The translations under genes and the position numbers were made by a program. The notes beneath the pieces are model-generated. The model was not told where the DNA came from and did no database searches. It saw only the letters and a program-made list of their open reading frames with translations. From an uncultured Bacilli bacterium (GTDB lineage: Bacteria > Bacillota_I > Bacilli_A > RF39 > UBA660), in contig CAKOXC010000002.1 of NCBI GenBank assembly GCA_934129945.1, positions 1 through 64,000 on the forward strand: DNA of 64,000 nucleotides. Direction: 5' to 3'. Shown here in pieces: positions 43,774 through 52,471 of this stretch (positions are counted from its first letter, which is position 1; each line of letters starts with the position of its first letter).

Positions 43774-43826
43774 ATTATACCATTATACACTTTAATGTCA
43801 AGTGTAAAGTAATGTAAATTTTTACA
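43774..43826 (-). promoter_or_regulatory. Promoter of the XRE gene with overlapping dyads
   Basis: Minus strand TTGACA (43801-43796), 16-base spacer, TATAAT (43779-43774). An inverted repeat TACACTT-N7-AAGTGTA (43786-43806) spans the -35, and a second, TGTAAA-TT-TTTACA (43813-43826), lies directly upstream. TTTACA-like half sites recur (43762-43767). Confidence 0.65.
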
Positions 43827-44931
43827 AATACCATAATTTTTGGTTGTCTTTTCGAACTTCGTCTATGATTCCGCTACCAAGACATTCTTCACCTAGGTAT
43901 AAAACACATGCTTGGCCAGGTGTAACAGCTTTAGCTAGGCCGGGATATTTGACTAAAATCTTGTCATCTTCTAAATATTCTAGATTAACAGGATGATCTT
44001 CTCCTCTATATCTAAATTTTGCTGTACAAAAAGTTGGATGTTTACTACTTATGAAATTAATATTACTTATTAAACATGAATCAGAATATAAATATGAATC
44101 GTCATCATTAAAGCAAACATATAAAATATTATTTTTAGTGTCTTTGCCACACACATAGTGTTTTTCGCTATCTCCAGATAATCCGACATTTTTTCTTTGG
44201 CCAATAGTATAATTCATAAGTCCTGTATGTTTTCCAATTACTTCTTTTGTTTTAACATTTATAATATCACCAGGATTTGGTTTTAAATAATTATGCAAAA
44301 ATTTTTGGTAATTTCTTTCACCAATAAAACAAATACCTGTACTATCTTTTTTATTTGCAACATTTAATCCAATCTCGTTAGCTATTTGTCTTACTTCTGG
44401 CTTAGTTAACTCCCCTACGGGAAATAAAACATCCTTTAATTGCTCTGTACTAACTTGGGCTAAAAAGTAAGATTGATCTTTGTTAGTATCTATGCCTCTA
44501 AGTAATTTTGCTCCTTTAGTTCTTGCATAATGTCCTGTAGCAATATATTTAGCACCAAGTTTTTTAGCTGCTTCTTTAAATTTATCAAATTTTATATATT
44601 TATTACATAATAAATCAGGATTAGGAGTTCTACCTTTCTTTAATTCTTCTAAAAAATACATAAAAACATAATCCCAGTATTCTTTAATAAAGTCAACACG
44701 ATGAAGTTTAATTCCTAGTATTTCACAAGTTTTTAAAGCATCATTATAATCTTCTTCTTGAGGACATATATTATTATTTAAATTAGGATTGCCATCTATA
44801 TCATTATTTATCATACTATCCCAATTTCTCATAAATAATCCTTCAACATCATATCCTTCTTTTTTTAGTAAATAAGCTGCAACAGCGCTATCTACACCAC
44901 CAGATATTCCAACTATTACTTTTTCTTTCAT
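43822..44931 (-). CDS. mnmA: tRNA-specific 2-thiouridylase MnmA
   Basis: Installs the 2-thio group on U34 of tRNA-Lys, Glu and Gln. PP-loop VGISGGVDSAVAAYLL (residues 6-21), FMRNWD, catalytic Cys in PNPDLLCNKYIKF (about 104) and in DSTGICFIGERN (about 200), and KDQSYFL are all present. Length 369 aa is normal. ATG 44931 has GGATGATC before it. A -10 TATAAT is at 44958-44953. It is the usual sulphur-transfer partner of a cysteine desulfurase, which is not in the window. Confidence 0.95.
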   Translation of the reverse strand: MKEKVIVGISGGVDSAVAAYLLKKEGYDVEGLFMRNWDSMINNDIDGNPNLNNNICPQEEDYNDALKTCEILGIKLHRVDFIKEYWDYVFMYFLEELKKGRTPNPDLLCNKYIKFDKFKEAAKKLGAKYIATGHYARTKGAKLLRGIDTNKDQSYFLAQVSTEQLKDVLFPVGELTKPEVRQIANEIGLNVANKKDSTGICFIGERNYQKFLHNYLKPNPGDIINVKTKEVIGKHTGLMNYTIGQRKNVGLSGDSEKHYVCGKDTKNNILYVCFNDDDSYLYSDSCLISNINFISSKHPTFCTAKFRYRGEDHPVNLEYLEDDKILVKYPGLAKAVTPGQACVLYLGEECLGSGIIDEVRKDNQKLWYL

Positions 44932-44967
44932 AAGATCATCCCTAACTAAACATATTATATCGTATTA

Positions 44968-44999
44968 TCAAAAAAAATAAAACAATATCATGTTTTATT
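44968..44999 (-). terminator. Terminator folded over the zincin-like gene stop codon
   Basis: On the minus strand AATAAAACA pairs with TGTTTTATT (44999-44991 and 44984-44976), followed by T-run. Confidence 0.75.
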
Positions 45000-46665
45000 T
45001 GCTATTTTTAGGATAATTTTCATTCAGTTTGTCATTAAATATTTTATTAATTTTGTTATAATCACCGAGCAATATTATTCTTTCATAAGATTCTTTATTA
45101 TCTAAAGTTGTTTTCCAAAAGTCATAATGTTCTAATATTTTTGCTTTTTGGTCTACACTCAAAAGTGAATTGGCATAAATTGATGCAAAAAATGAAGCAT
45201 AATTTTCATCATTATCAAATTGATTTAAAGCGTATTCATAATAATCAGTATATAGTTTATAAGTATATAACGAAGCATTGGAATCTCCTTCAACTTTTTT
45301 ATATGTAACTTGATTATTTGAAACTTCTAATATAGCTTTATCATAGCAATTTACACCAATATAAATTTGAGGACTTGAATTTTTAAAATAATCTATTGTT
45401 ATATTATTTATACCGTATTCAGTTGCATAATTAGCTTTAACTATATCTGGTAAATAGTTATTTATATTAATTTCGTTATTTAAAAGTTTTTCATATAAAT
45501 CTGGCATTTTAAAATTAGAAATATTTTCTTTTAAGTTTTCTAGATTAATATCATTTGTTAAAGATAAAATTGTTATTAATAATAAAGGATTATCAATATT
45601 ATGGAATTTAAGATTATAAACATATGCAAGATCATCACATATCTGATATTTTAAATAATTTATATCCTTATCATCAATTTGCTCAATATAAGTAAATTTA
45701 CTAAATAAATCAAGCCTTCCAACAATTGCAATAGCCTCGTTATAACTACACCCACATTCCACCAAGTCATTTAGATATTCTACTATTTGATTTGATTTAA
45801 ATAATCCTTGTTCTAATTTTTCTTTTCCAATTATTTTTTCATAAATTTTATATAAATATACTTCATCTTTATATGTAATATATTCTGGATTGACATCTTT
45901 ATCTTCTGACGTCAAAATGGCAGTATTTGCCTCTTCAAGCATATTTCCTAAAATATTATATTTATTACATTTTTCTTGTTCTTTATTTGATAATTTGTTA
46001 TATTCATCACTACCAATAAATTTACCATCATAAAAGTAAACAGCGTCCCAGTAATATTTATTATGTTTTAATGCATGATATATTTCATGTATTAAAGTAT
46101 TATCATCAGCTTTCTTGTATAAATTTATAACAGGATTATTATCTTCTAAAATAAATTCTCCTAAGATATTGCCATTCTCTTCGTCTTTACGATTTATTTT
46201 AATATTCTCTAAAGTATTAAATAATTCACTTTTATTAATATAATCTTTATATTTATTTATAAAATTAAATCTTTTTATAAAAATAATTTTTTCAGAATCA
46301 GACAAATTTTCATTTTGATAAACTGCTTTTACATACTCACTAAATAATTTTTCATCAATAGTATTTTCATTTATATTTAATTCATTTTCTATGTTTCCAA
46401 ATTTCAAATCAATTTCTTTATTAGTTCTTATATTTTTTAAATCTTTATTTAAAATTACTCCTGCAAATAATCCAACTGAAAAAATAGCTGAAGAAATAAT
46501 TACTTTTTTATTCTTATTAAATTTTAGATTTAAATTTATAATTTTCTCTATTTCATTTTTTATTTTGTCAGGACATTTGCCTTTTACAAAATATTTATTA
46601 GAATTTAAAAATATATCTAACTTCCAATTTTTATAAATTATTTTTGTTATAAATACTTCATTCAT
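44995..46665 (-). CDS. Membrane-anchored zincin-like metallopeptidase, novel
   Basis: Residues 1-50 precede one membrane segment (VIISSAIFSVGLFAGVIL, about 55-72). The large domain that follows carries HEIYHALKH (HExxH near residue 194) and, downstream, NMLEEANTAIL, where the Glu could be the third zinc ligand as in gluzincins. The rest (about 260-556) is helical with no recognised domain. The orientation of the domain depends on topology; the basic residues before the segment suggest it is outside. A family is not recognised. It is followed upstream by the SpoIIM-like gene after 26 bases, so the two are probably co-transcribed. Confidence 0.6.
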   Translation of the reverse strand: MNEVFITKIIYKNWKLDIFLNSNKYFVKGKCPDKIKNEIEKIINLNLKFNKNKKVIISSAIFSVGLFAGVILNKDLKNIRTNKEIDLKFGNIENELNINENTIDEKLFSEYVKAVYQNENLSDSEKIIFIKRFNFINKYKDYINKSELFNTLENIKINRKDEENGNILGEFILEDNNPVINLYKKADDNTLIHEIYHALKHNKYYWDAVYFYDGKFIGSDEYNKLSNKEQEKCNKYNILGNMLEEANTAILTSEDKDVNPEYITYKDEVYLYKIYEKIIGKEKLEQGLFKSNQIVEYLNDLVECGCSYNEAIAIVGRLDLFSKFTYIEQIDDKDINYLKYQICDDLAYVYNLKFHNIDNPLLLITILSLTNDINLENLKENISNFKMPDLYEKLLNNEININNYLPDIVKANYATEYGINNITIDYFKNSSPQIYIGVNCYDKAILEVSNNQVTYKKVEGDSNASLYTYKLYTDYYEYALNQFDNDENYASFFASIYANSLLSVDQKAKILEHYDFWKTTLDNKESYERIILLGDYNKINKIFNDKLNENYPKNSK

Positions 46666-46691
46666 ATTATCATCACATAGTAATTATATCA

Positions 46692-47243
46692 TTATTTAAT
46701 AAGAAATGAAAAAATATTTAATATTTTATCGCCTAAAAAAAGTAAAAATATATTATTAGCAAATATTATAAAGAATGTAATTAAAATATTGACTATTGTT
46801 TTTGTAATGTTAACATTTTCTTTTTTTAATAGTTTTATAATCATATTTACTAATTTCATATACTTTAATATTATTATAATAATTAAGAAAATTAAAATAG
46901 CTTTATAAGTTAATATATAACAAATTGAATAAACAAAGCCTTTTATTTTATAAATTGAAACAAAATAAGCACTAATAAACCCAATTGACATACCTTCAAA
47001 AAATAAATATGTCATTAGTATAATTATACCAATTCCTGTAAAAGACAATAAAAATGAAGAACTAAAAATTATTATTTCCATAATTATACTATTAATTGTT
47101 ATGTATTCAAATTTATTTGAATTTGTTATAATTGATTGTAAATCGTTGTTATTTAATTTTTTAAATATAAATACTCCAAATAAAATACTCAAAATTACTG
47201 CAAATGTTACTATGATCTTTTTATGTTTTATTAATTTATTCAT
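46692..47243 (-). CDS. SpoIIM-like membrane protein
   Basis: A 183-residue protein with about five membrane segments. Central text SFTGIGIIILMTYLFFEGMSIGFISAYFVSIYKIKGFVY resembles the conserved core of stage II sporulation protein M, including the FxxGxxxGF pattern and the following loop. SpoIIM works with SpoIID and SpoIIP in septal peptidoglycan thinning during engulfment. SpoIIP is encoded at 55069. ATG 47243 has GGAGGAAG directly upstream. The family match is moderate because hydrophobic proteins align easily; a general SpoIIM-domain transporter-like protein is the alternative. Confidence 0.6.
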   Translation of the reverse strand: MNKLIKHKKIIVTFAVILSILFGVFIFKKLNNNDLQSIITNSNKFEYITINSIIMEIIIFSSSFLLSFTGIGIIILMTYLFFEGMSIGFISAYFVSIYKIKGFVYSICYILTYKAILIFLIIIIILKYMKLVNMIIKLLKKENVNITKTIVNILITFFIIFANNIFLLFLGDKILNIFSFLIK

Positions 47244-47313
47244 TTCTTCCTCCACTTAATAAATCTTATTTACTTTATTTTAAAATTATGATAAATTATT
47301 TATGGTGATTTAA

Positions 47314-47415
47314 ATGAATAAAAAAGCAAGACAAATAATGGCATGGGTCCTTTTATTTTTAATGGTAGGTAGTATTGTTGCCTCTTTAATAGGTTATGCT
47401 TTATCTTCTAAATAG
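47314..47415 (+). CDS. 33-aa single-segment membrane peptide (DUF4044/Prli42-like)
   Basis: GGTGAT lies eight bases before ATG 47314. The product starts MNKKARQIMAWVLLFLMVG and continues as one membrane segment, ending YALSSK. A basic start followed by W/V-rich helix and MVGSIVASLIG is the pattern of DUF4044 and of Prli42, the membrane anchor of the Listeria stressosome. A perfect terminator begins at the stop codon, which supports it as a real gene. No stressosome genes are in the window, so the role is not assigned. Confidence 0.6.
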   Translation: MNKKARQIMAWVLLFLMVGSIVASLIGYALSSK

Positions 47416-47438
47416 ACTTATAAATAAGTCTTTTTTTT
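47413..47438 (+). terminator. Terminator at the stop of the 33-aa peptide gene
   Basis: GACTTAT and ATAAGTC (47415-47430) form a perfect stem followed by T8. Confidence 0.85.
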
Positions 47439-47441
47439 AGC

Positions 47442-47467
47442 AAAAAAAGCAACATATATTGTTGCTT
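47442..47467 (-). terminator. Terminator at the stop of the DUF2207 gene
   Basis: On the minus strand AAGCAACA pairs with TGTTGCTT (47467-47460 and 47454-47447), followed by T-run; the stop codon touches the 5' arm. Confidence 0.8.
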
Positions 47468-49355
47468 AGAATCCGTGGCCTCCGCCACCTCCTCCTCCAA
47501 AGCCTCCTCCAGAAGAGAATCCACCACCACTGCCAGATGAACTACTCATACTTGATGCAGCAACTTCCATAGCTGTGTGGGTTGCCATACTTACAGCAGA
47601 AGATATAGATGAATTAATAATATTACACATTTGAAAATCATAATAATTTGTATGAAAAGTTTGGATATTTTCATAATCAGATATTTCTTGAATCTTCACA
47701 TTCATTGATTTAGATACTTTAGAAGCAATTCCAAATAATGTAGCATATACCATATATCTTTCCCATAAAGTAATTTCAGGTAATTCTTTGATATCAAAAG
47801 TTCCAAAATCTGATAAAAACTTTTTAGAGGCTTTTAATCTCAGATATTGTTCATTACCATATTTAGTCCTTTTTAATACTTGTAGAGAATAAACAACTAC
47901 AATTATACTTAAAATGGTAGCAATTACATAAGGTATAGATAAACCTATATTTGTAGAAAATATTACTCCAACAAACATTACTAATAAACAGAATAGAACA
48001 TTAAATATTTTATTTGGAATACTAGTTTCAAATATTTTTAATTTTTTACCATCGCTAATTACTGAATTTTTCCAAGAAGTATAAGTATTATTAAAATCAG
48101 AATATGTTTTAGTAGATTTAGCATATTTTTTTAATTTTTCTGTAGTAAACTTATTATTGTCTCCAATTTTTTCAAATAAGAAATTTACAAGCTTTATCTC
48201 TGTATCAGATAAATTATCTTTATTTAATAAAGTAAATTCATAATTATCTTTATTACCTTCTTCAATTTTTTCTGGCTTAATATTCTTTTTATATATTAAA
48301 TTCATTATTGATGCACTCATCGCATTTGGGGTAATTGTTCTTTTTAAAATATAGTCACCTACTTCAACATTAAAATCATCAAAAAATTCACGATAATAAT
48401 CATTATTGAAATCACTCTTATATTCCTTGTCATGTTTGAAATATATATAAATAATATTAATTATTTGGAAGATTATTAAAAAAATTCCTGTATAATTTGC
48501 TATTGCAACTAATTTTTGTTGTCTTTTTCTAATTCTATTAGCCTCAAGTGCTCTTTCTTTTTCTACTTTTAGTATTGAATCTAATGCTTCTTCATTAGAT
48601 TTTTTTACTTTACTTGTATCAGTAATTAAATTTTTATCAAAAGTCATTCTAATATCTACTGGTGAATTAGGATATAAATATTTTACATGAGCATAAACAG
48701 TTTTATTATTTTCTTTTTCTATTTCACCAGTCAAATCGCCATGAGCCCACACTCTAAATGAATCTGATTCATCATTATTAGGTAAATGAATTCTAATTTT
48801 TAAATCATTAATTTGATCTGTAAAATCATTTCCAATAAATTGCCAATATAATTCAGCAACGTCATTATGTAAAACAATAGCTTTATCTAGTTTGTAATCA
48901 AGTAAGAATGCTACACTCTCATTATTACTTCTATAATACATTTTATATTCATCATAATTGCTGTATTTTGTAACAACAGTTTTCTTAGAATTTGATGAAA
49001 AAGAATCTCCTATTTCTAACGTTTCAAATTCATCGTTAAATGTATCAAAAGAAACATCATTAACTTTTTTGGCCCCTATTTTCATATCATATATACCACT
49101 TGCATTATAAATAGCATCATGTTCAAAATCTATTTTGTTAGAATGTGATAATACTGAATTAGAAGTTACAAGTTCTCTAATATAACCATTAAAACTTCCA
49201 TCTAAAACTATCAATTCTTTTATTTCTAAATCGCCGTTTTCTAAAATATAAGATTCAATATAATAATTTGTTATTTCATAATCAACATCACTAGCTTTTA
49301 CTAATATCGGTGCTAATAAGAGAATTAAGCTTAATATTATATATTTAATTTTCAT
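47466..49355 (-). CDS. DUF2207 membrane protein with Gly-rich tail
   Basis: A 629-residue protein: signal peptide (1-21), an extracytoplasmic beta-rich domain (about 22-240, starting SDVDYEITNYYIESYILENGDLEI, cut here to show the DUF2207 start in part), a membrane segment near 285-305, a cytoplasmic middle part, two further segments near 455-500, and a C-terminal SSSSGSGGGFSSGGGFGGGG-type tail. That plan is typical for DUF2207 proteins, which are regularly paired with LemA, as here (LemA gene 41 bases upstream). Function of the pair is not established; envelope-related roles are presumed. Confidence 0.85.
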   Translation of the reverse strand: MKIKYIILSLILLLAPILVKASDVDYEITNYYIESYILENGDLEIKELIVLDGSFNGYIRELVTSNSVLSHSNKIDFEHDAIYNASGIYDMKIGAKKVNDVSFDTFNDEFETLEIGDSFSSNSKKTVVTKYSNYDEYKMYYRSNNESVAFLLDYKLDKAIVLHNDVAELYWQFIGNDFTDQINDLKIRIHLPNNDESDSFRVWAHGDLTGEIEKENNKTVYAHVKYLYPNSPVDIRMTFDKNLITDTSKVKKSNEEALDSILKVEKERALEANRIRKRQQKLVAIANYTGIFLIIFQIINIIYIYFKHDKEYKSDFNNDYYREFFDDFNVEVGDYILKRTITPNAMSASIMNLIYKKNIKPEKIEEGNKDNYEFTLLNKDNLSDTEIKLVNFLFEKIGDNNKFTTEKLKKYAKSTKTYSDFNNTYTSWKNSVISDGKKLKIFETSIPNKIFNVLFCLLVMFVGVIFSTNIGLSIPYVIATILSIIVVVYSLQVLKRTKYGNEQYLRLKASKKFLSDFGTFDIKELPEITLWERYMVYATLFGIASKVSKSMNVKIQEISDYENIQTFHTNYYDFQMCNIINSSISSAVSMATHTAMEVAASSMSSSSGSGGGFSSGGGFGGGGGGGHGF

Positions 49356-49374
49356 ATAAACTCCATTTCTAAAA

Positions 49375-49398
49375 TTAAAAGCTTACATTTGTAAGCTT
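49375..49398 (-). terminator. Hairpin at the lemA stop, attenuator or terminator
   Basis: AAGCTTACA (49379-49387) and TGTAAGCTT (49390-49398) form a perfect 9-bp stem with a 2-base loop. On the minus strand it is followed by TTAATTTT, a weak T-tract, so partial read-through into the DUF2207 gene is likely. Confidence 0.6.
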
Positions 49399-49945
49399 AA
49401 AATTTAACTTGAACATTTTCTCTTTCTTGTTCATTTGCTTCAAAGAAAGGTTCTTTTTCAAAGTGAAATAAAGATGCAACTATATTACTAGGTATAACTT
49501 CAACTTTATTGTTATATTTTAAAACTGTATCATTATAAAATTGTCTAGCACTTGAAATCTTATTTTCAGTTTCTTCTAATTGGCCTTGTAAACTCATAAA
49601 GTTAGTATTTGCCTTTAAATCAGGATAGCTTTCGGTTAATGCAAATAATTTAGATACAGCTTTTGTCAACTCTCCATCAGCTTCCATTTGGCCTTCTGGA
49701 GTTGTAGCAGTCAAATAAGTATTTCTAGCTTTAATTACATTTTCTAAAGTTTCACTTTCATGTTTTGTATAGCCTTTAACAGTTTCCACTAAATTAGGTA
49801 TTAAATCAAATCTTCTTTTTAATTGAACATCAATTTGAGCCCATTGATCTTTTACTCTATTTCTTAAAACTACTAAAGAATTATATGTACTTATAATCCA
49901 AAGAATAATAAGAACTATAACAGCTATTACAATAATCCATACCAT
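49397..49945 (-). CDS. lemA: LemA family protein
   Basis: A 182-residue protein with an N-terminal membrane anchor (MVWIIVIAVIVLIILWIIS) and the LemA core of long helices: WAQIDVQLKRRFDLIPNLVE, LTESYPDLKANTNF, LEETENKISSARQFYND and YNNKVEVIPSNIVASL. All are family signatures. ATG 49945 has AAGGAGG upstream; the longer frame start (49978) lacks a site. It is paired with DUF2207, a common gene pair in Bacillota. Molecular function is unknown. Confidence 0.93.
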   Translation of the reverse strand: MVWIIVIAVIVLIILWIISTYNSLVVLRNRVKDQWAQIDVQLKRRFDLIPNLVETVKGYTKHESETLENVIKARNTYLTATTPEGQMEADGELTKAVSKLFALTESYPDLKANTNFMSLQGQLEETENKISSARQFYNDTVLKYNNKVEVIPSNIVASLFHFEKEPFFEANEQERENVQVKF

Positions 49946-50008
49946 TTTTATATCCTCCTTATAAAAATATAATAGCATATTTAAATAATAATTACAATTT
50001 AAATATCT

Positions 50009-50605
50009 TTAAGGATCTACTATATAATAACATTCTTTACCATGATTTAATTTTTTATCATTTATTATTCCATAAATAAATACTTTTTTATCGTTTCTTA
50101 AATATTCATCAATTTGATTTTTTGAGGTTAATTTATCTAATAAACATATAAAATCATAAGGATATTCTTTCTTATTATTTAAAACATAATTTAATAATCC
50201 TAATTTATATTTATGATTTAAATTATCTAAATTTCTAATAACTTTATCATGGAAACTCATAACATAAATATTTTTTGAAGAATATTTATTTAATAAGTTA
50301 TTTAATTTTCTAAAATCTAATAATTTATCTTTTACTTCAACTAGAATAATTTTATTAGTATTCAATTTTAAAATATCAGAGAGTCTAGCAATATTATACA
50401 TTTTTAGTTCATTATAATTAGCATTAAAAATTAACTTATCATTTATAAATGCATCGTGATTAATTATAATTTTTTTGTCTTTAGTTTGCCTTATGTCGCA
50501 TTCAAATCCTGCATAATTAGGATCATTTATAGCATTAATAAAAGCTTTCATAGTATTTTGTTCACTTTTATTATTATATAAACCACGATGAGCTATTAAA
50601 TTCAT
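50009..50605 (-). CDS. Glycerophosphodiester phosphodiesterase, short
   Basis: GDPD TIM-barrel: NLIAHRGLYNNKSEQNTMKA (the HR of the HRG motif and the E-N-T of the metal site), FECDIRQTKDKKIIINHD with metal-binding Glu and Asp and catalytic His. VEVKDK and VMSFHDK follow. Hydrolyses glycerophosphodiesters to glycerol-3-phosphate. At 198 residues it is shorter than the usual 230-250; C-terminal strand 8 (YYIVDP) is abrupt. The ribosome site AGGTGG is enclosed in a hairpin (50609-50636). Confidence 0.85.
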   Translation of the reverse strand: MNLIAHRGLYNNKSEQNTMKAFINAINDPNYAGFECDIRQTKDKKIIINHDAFINDKLIFNANYNELKMYNIARLSDILKLNTNKIILVEVKDKLLDFRKLNNLLNKYSSKNIYVMSFHDKVIRNLDNLNHKYKLGLLNYVLNNKKEYPYDFICLLDKLTSKNQIDEYLRNDKKVFIYGIINDKKLNHGKECYYIVDP

Positions 50606-50608
50606 AAA

Positions 50609-50636
50609 ACCACCTGATATATTTTATTCAGGTGGT
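50609..50636 (-). promoter_or_regulatory. Hairpin that sequesters the GDPD ribosome binding site
   Basis: On the minus strand ACCACCTGA and TCAGGTGGT pair perfectly over 9 bp with a 10-base loop, immediately before TTTATG, the start of the GDPD gene. The AGGTGG ribosome site is in the 3' arm. It could also act as a weak terminator for the gene upstream (only three or four T). Confidence 0.6.
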
Positions 50637-50655
50637 AATTAACTAATTAATTTAT

Positions 50656-51120
50656 TTATCTTAAAAATATTACATAATATACAAATATAATTAAAAGAAA
50701 ACAAACTGTGCCAATAACTGGAGCATAATTGGTAGTTTTTTTATCTTTTTTTATAGTATCTTCTTCATTATCTACTGTTTTAACAGTAGTTATTACTTCC
50801 TCTAAATATATTTTGAAAATATAAGTATTTTTTTCTTTACTCTCTTTATTATAAACTGTTACATAAATTAACTTATTTTCTACTAAATTTTCATTATTTG
50901 TTATTTTAACTTCATACTTATCTTTATTAAAGTCATACTCAAAATCTAGTTTATCTGTATTTTCATCAATTGTAACTGAATAATAATTATTATATTGGTC
51001 AAATTTTGGTGAAATAGTAGCATTATTAATTTTTAAATCATTAATAAGTAAATTATCATCGGCATAAACAATGGTTATTCCCATAAATAAAATGGTTATT
51101 ATAAATATAAGTTTTTTCAT
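50656..51120 (-). CDS. Cell-surface protein with cadherin-like beta-sandwich domain
   Basis: A 154-residue protein with a signal peptide (1-20, ending VYADD), a single small beta-sandwich domain (about 22-108) with the text LLINDLKINNATISPKFD and YYSVTIDENTDKLDFEYDF that is usual for cadherin-like (PF12733-type) domains, a charged linker (VDNEEDTIKKDKK), and a C-terminal membrane segment (VIGTVCFLLIIFVYYVIFL). So it is a membrane-tethered extracellular domain. Function unknown. ATG 51120 has GGTGATT upstream. Confidence 0.7.
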   Translation of the reverse strand: MKKLIFIITILFMGITIVYADDNLLINDLKINNATISPKFDQYNNYYSVTIDENTDKLDFEYDFNKDKYEVKITNNENLVENKLIYVTVYNKESKEKNTYIFKIYLEEVITTVKTVDNEEDTIKKDKKTTNYAPVIGTVCFLLIIFVYYVIFLR

Positions 51121-51164
51121 GTAATCACCTATTTATAGAATAACCATTTTCAATAAATTTATAA

Positions 51165-52253
51165 TCAAATTAATTTAATTAGTATTTCATTCATAACATA
51201 AATTTTTTTGGGATTTATAATTAAATTATTATCTTTCAATATTAAATCTTTATTTTTTAATAGTGGTTTTATAGGATATACATCCTCTATATTAACATTA
51301 TATTTATTATAAAAGTCATTAATATTTATTCCATTAATTTTTCTAAAACCAAGCATTAACTCATTATCCATAATATCTTTTTTAGTAAGTAATTCTTTAT
51401 TGCTAATATCTTCTTTTTCTATATAGTCTTTTAAGCTTCTTGTATTTGTATATCTTACTTCATCAACGTATCCAGAAGCTCCAAGGCCAAACCCATAGTA
51501 CTCTTCATTATTCCAATATTTTAAATTGTGTTTAGCCTCATAACCAGGTTCTGCAAAATTGCTAACTTCATAATGAATAAACTTTTTCTTTTTTAAATAT
51601 TTACATATATATTCATACATTTCAAAATCTAAATCTTCACTACAATTCTCATATTTTTCATGTTTTAGTATTGTATTTTCTTCCAAAATCAAACTATAAG
51701 TACTAATATGTTCTGGGTTAAGTTTCATAAATAATTTTAAATCTTTTTTTAAAGAACTTAATGTTTGTTCTTTAAAACCATAGATTAAATCTAAATTAAT
51801 ATTATTAAATCCTTTGCTGTGACATAATTCAATTTTTTTTCTTGCTTCTTCAAAAGAATGATTGCGGTTAATAATTTTTTGAATAACAGGGTTAAATGTT
51901 TCAATTCCAATACTAAGGCGATTTACTCCATTATATTTCAAGAAATCTAATAATTCTTCATTAATGTCGTTCAAATTACATTCAAAAGTAAATTCAAAAT
52001 TACTATCTAAATTAAAACGTTCAATTATCTTAAATAAAACTTTTAACTCATTAATGCTTAAAGAAGAAGGTGTCCCACCACCAATGTAAATTGTATCTAC
52101 AACTTCATCCATATAAATATCTTTTATCTCGTTATTCAATTTTTTTAAATATGGAACTATCCATTCTTTCTTATAAAAAACTTTGCAAAAATCACAATAA
52201 GAGCATATAGATTTACAAAATGGAATATGAATATAAACTCCTTTATTTTTCAT
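51165..52253 (-). CDS. hemW: HemW, radical SAM heme chaperone-like
   Basis: Radical SAM protein of the HemN/HemW group. YIHIPFCKSICSYCDFCK holds the CxxxCxxC cluster site plus the extra CxF Cys, IYIGGGTPSSL follows, and RLSIGIETF and NLDLIYGFKEQT are family blocks; the C-terminal HemN_C part (GFRKINGININDFYNKYN) is present. Length 362 aa fits HemW, not true HemN. It overlaps the small upstream gene by one base. The spoIIP-lepA-hemW order is a Firmicutes hallmark. Confidence 0.9.
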   Translation of the reverse strand: MKNKGVYIHIPFCKSICSYCDFCKVFYKKEWIVPYLKKLNNEIKDIYMDEVVDTIYIGGGTPSSLSINELKVLFKIIERFNLDSNFEFTFECNLNDINEELLDFLKYNGVNRLSIGIETFNPVIQKIINRNHSFEEARKKIELCHSKGFNNINLDLIYGFKEQTLSSLKKDLKLFMKLNPEHISTYSLILEENTILKHEKYENCSEDLDFEMYEYICKYLKKKKFIHYEVSNFAEPGYEAKHNLKYWNNEEYYGFGLGASGYVDEVRYTNTRSLKDYIEKEDISNKELLTKKDIMDNELMLGFRKINGININDFYNKYNVNIEDVYPIKPLLKNKDLILKDNNLIINPKKIYVMNEILIKLI

Positions 52254-52471
52254 TAGTATCTCCTTTTTAAATGGTCATTTTCTTCTATGTCTGTCTCATC
52301 TAATATTTTTTCAATTTTAGGATCTAAATTAGCTTTTGTTAAAGCTTCTATAAAAAGTTTTATAGGAATTTTTCCACTCATTACATCAAACAATATTGAA
52401 CGTAATTCATTTTCTGTTTCAATGTTTTCTAGTAATTTAATTATATCATTTACTGATAGATTGGCTTGCAT
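52253..52471 (-). CDS. Small unknown protein between HTH and hemW genes
   Basis: A 72-residue acidic helical protein (VNDIIKLLENIETENELRSIL and IPIKLFIEALTKANLDPKIEKIL) with no recognised domain, signal or membrane segment. It overlaps the upstream HTH gene by 26 bases in another frame and hemW by one base. The tight packing in the lepA-hemW interval supports translation. GGTTCACATG at its start shows a modest GG ribosome site. Its frame could be partly a by-product of the overlap, though the hydrophobic pattern is regular. Confidence 0.5.
   Translation of the reverse strand: MQANLSVNDIIKLLENIETENELRSILFDVMSGKIPIKLFIEALTKANLDPKIEKILDETDIEENDHLKRRY

Noticed and set aside
50609..50636. Hairpin as a strong terminator of the cadherin-like protein gene
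   Set aside because: Only three or four T follow and the ATG of the next gene begins at once; ribosome-site sequestration fits better, although weak termination is not excluded.
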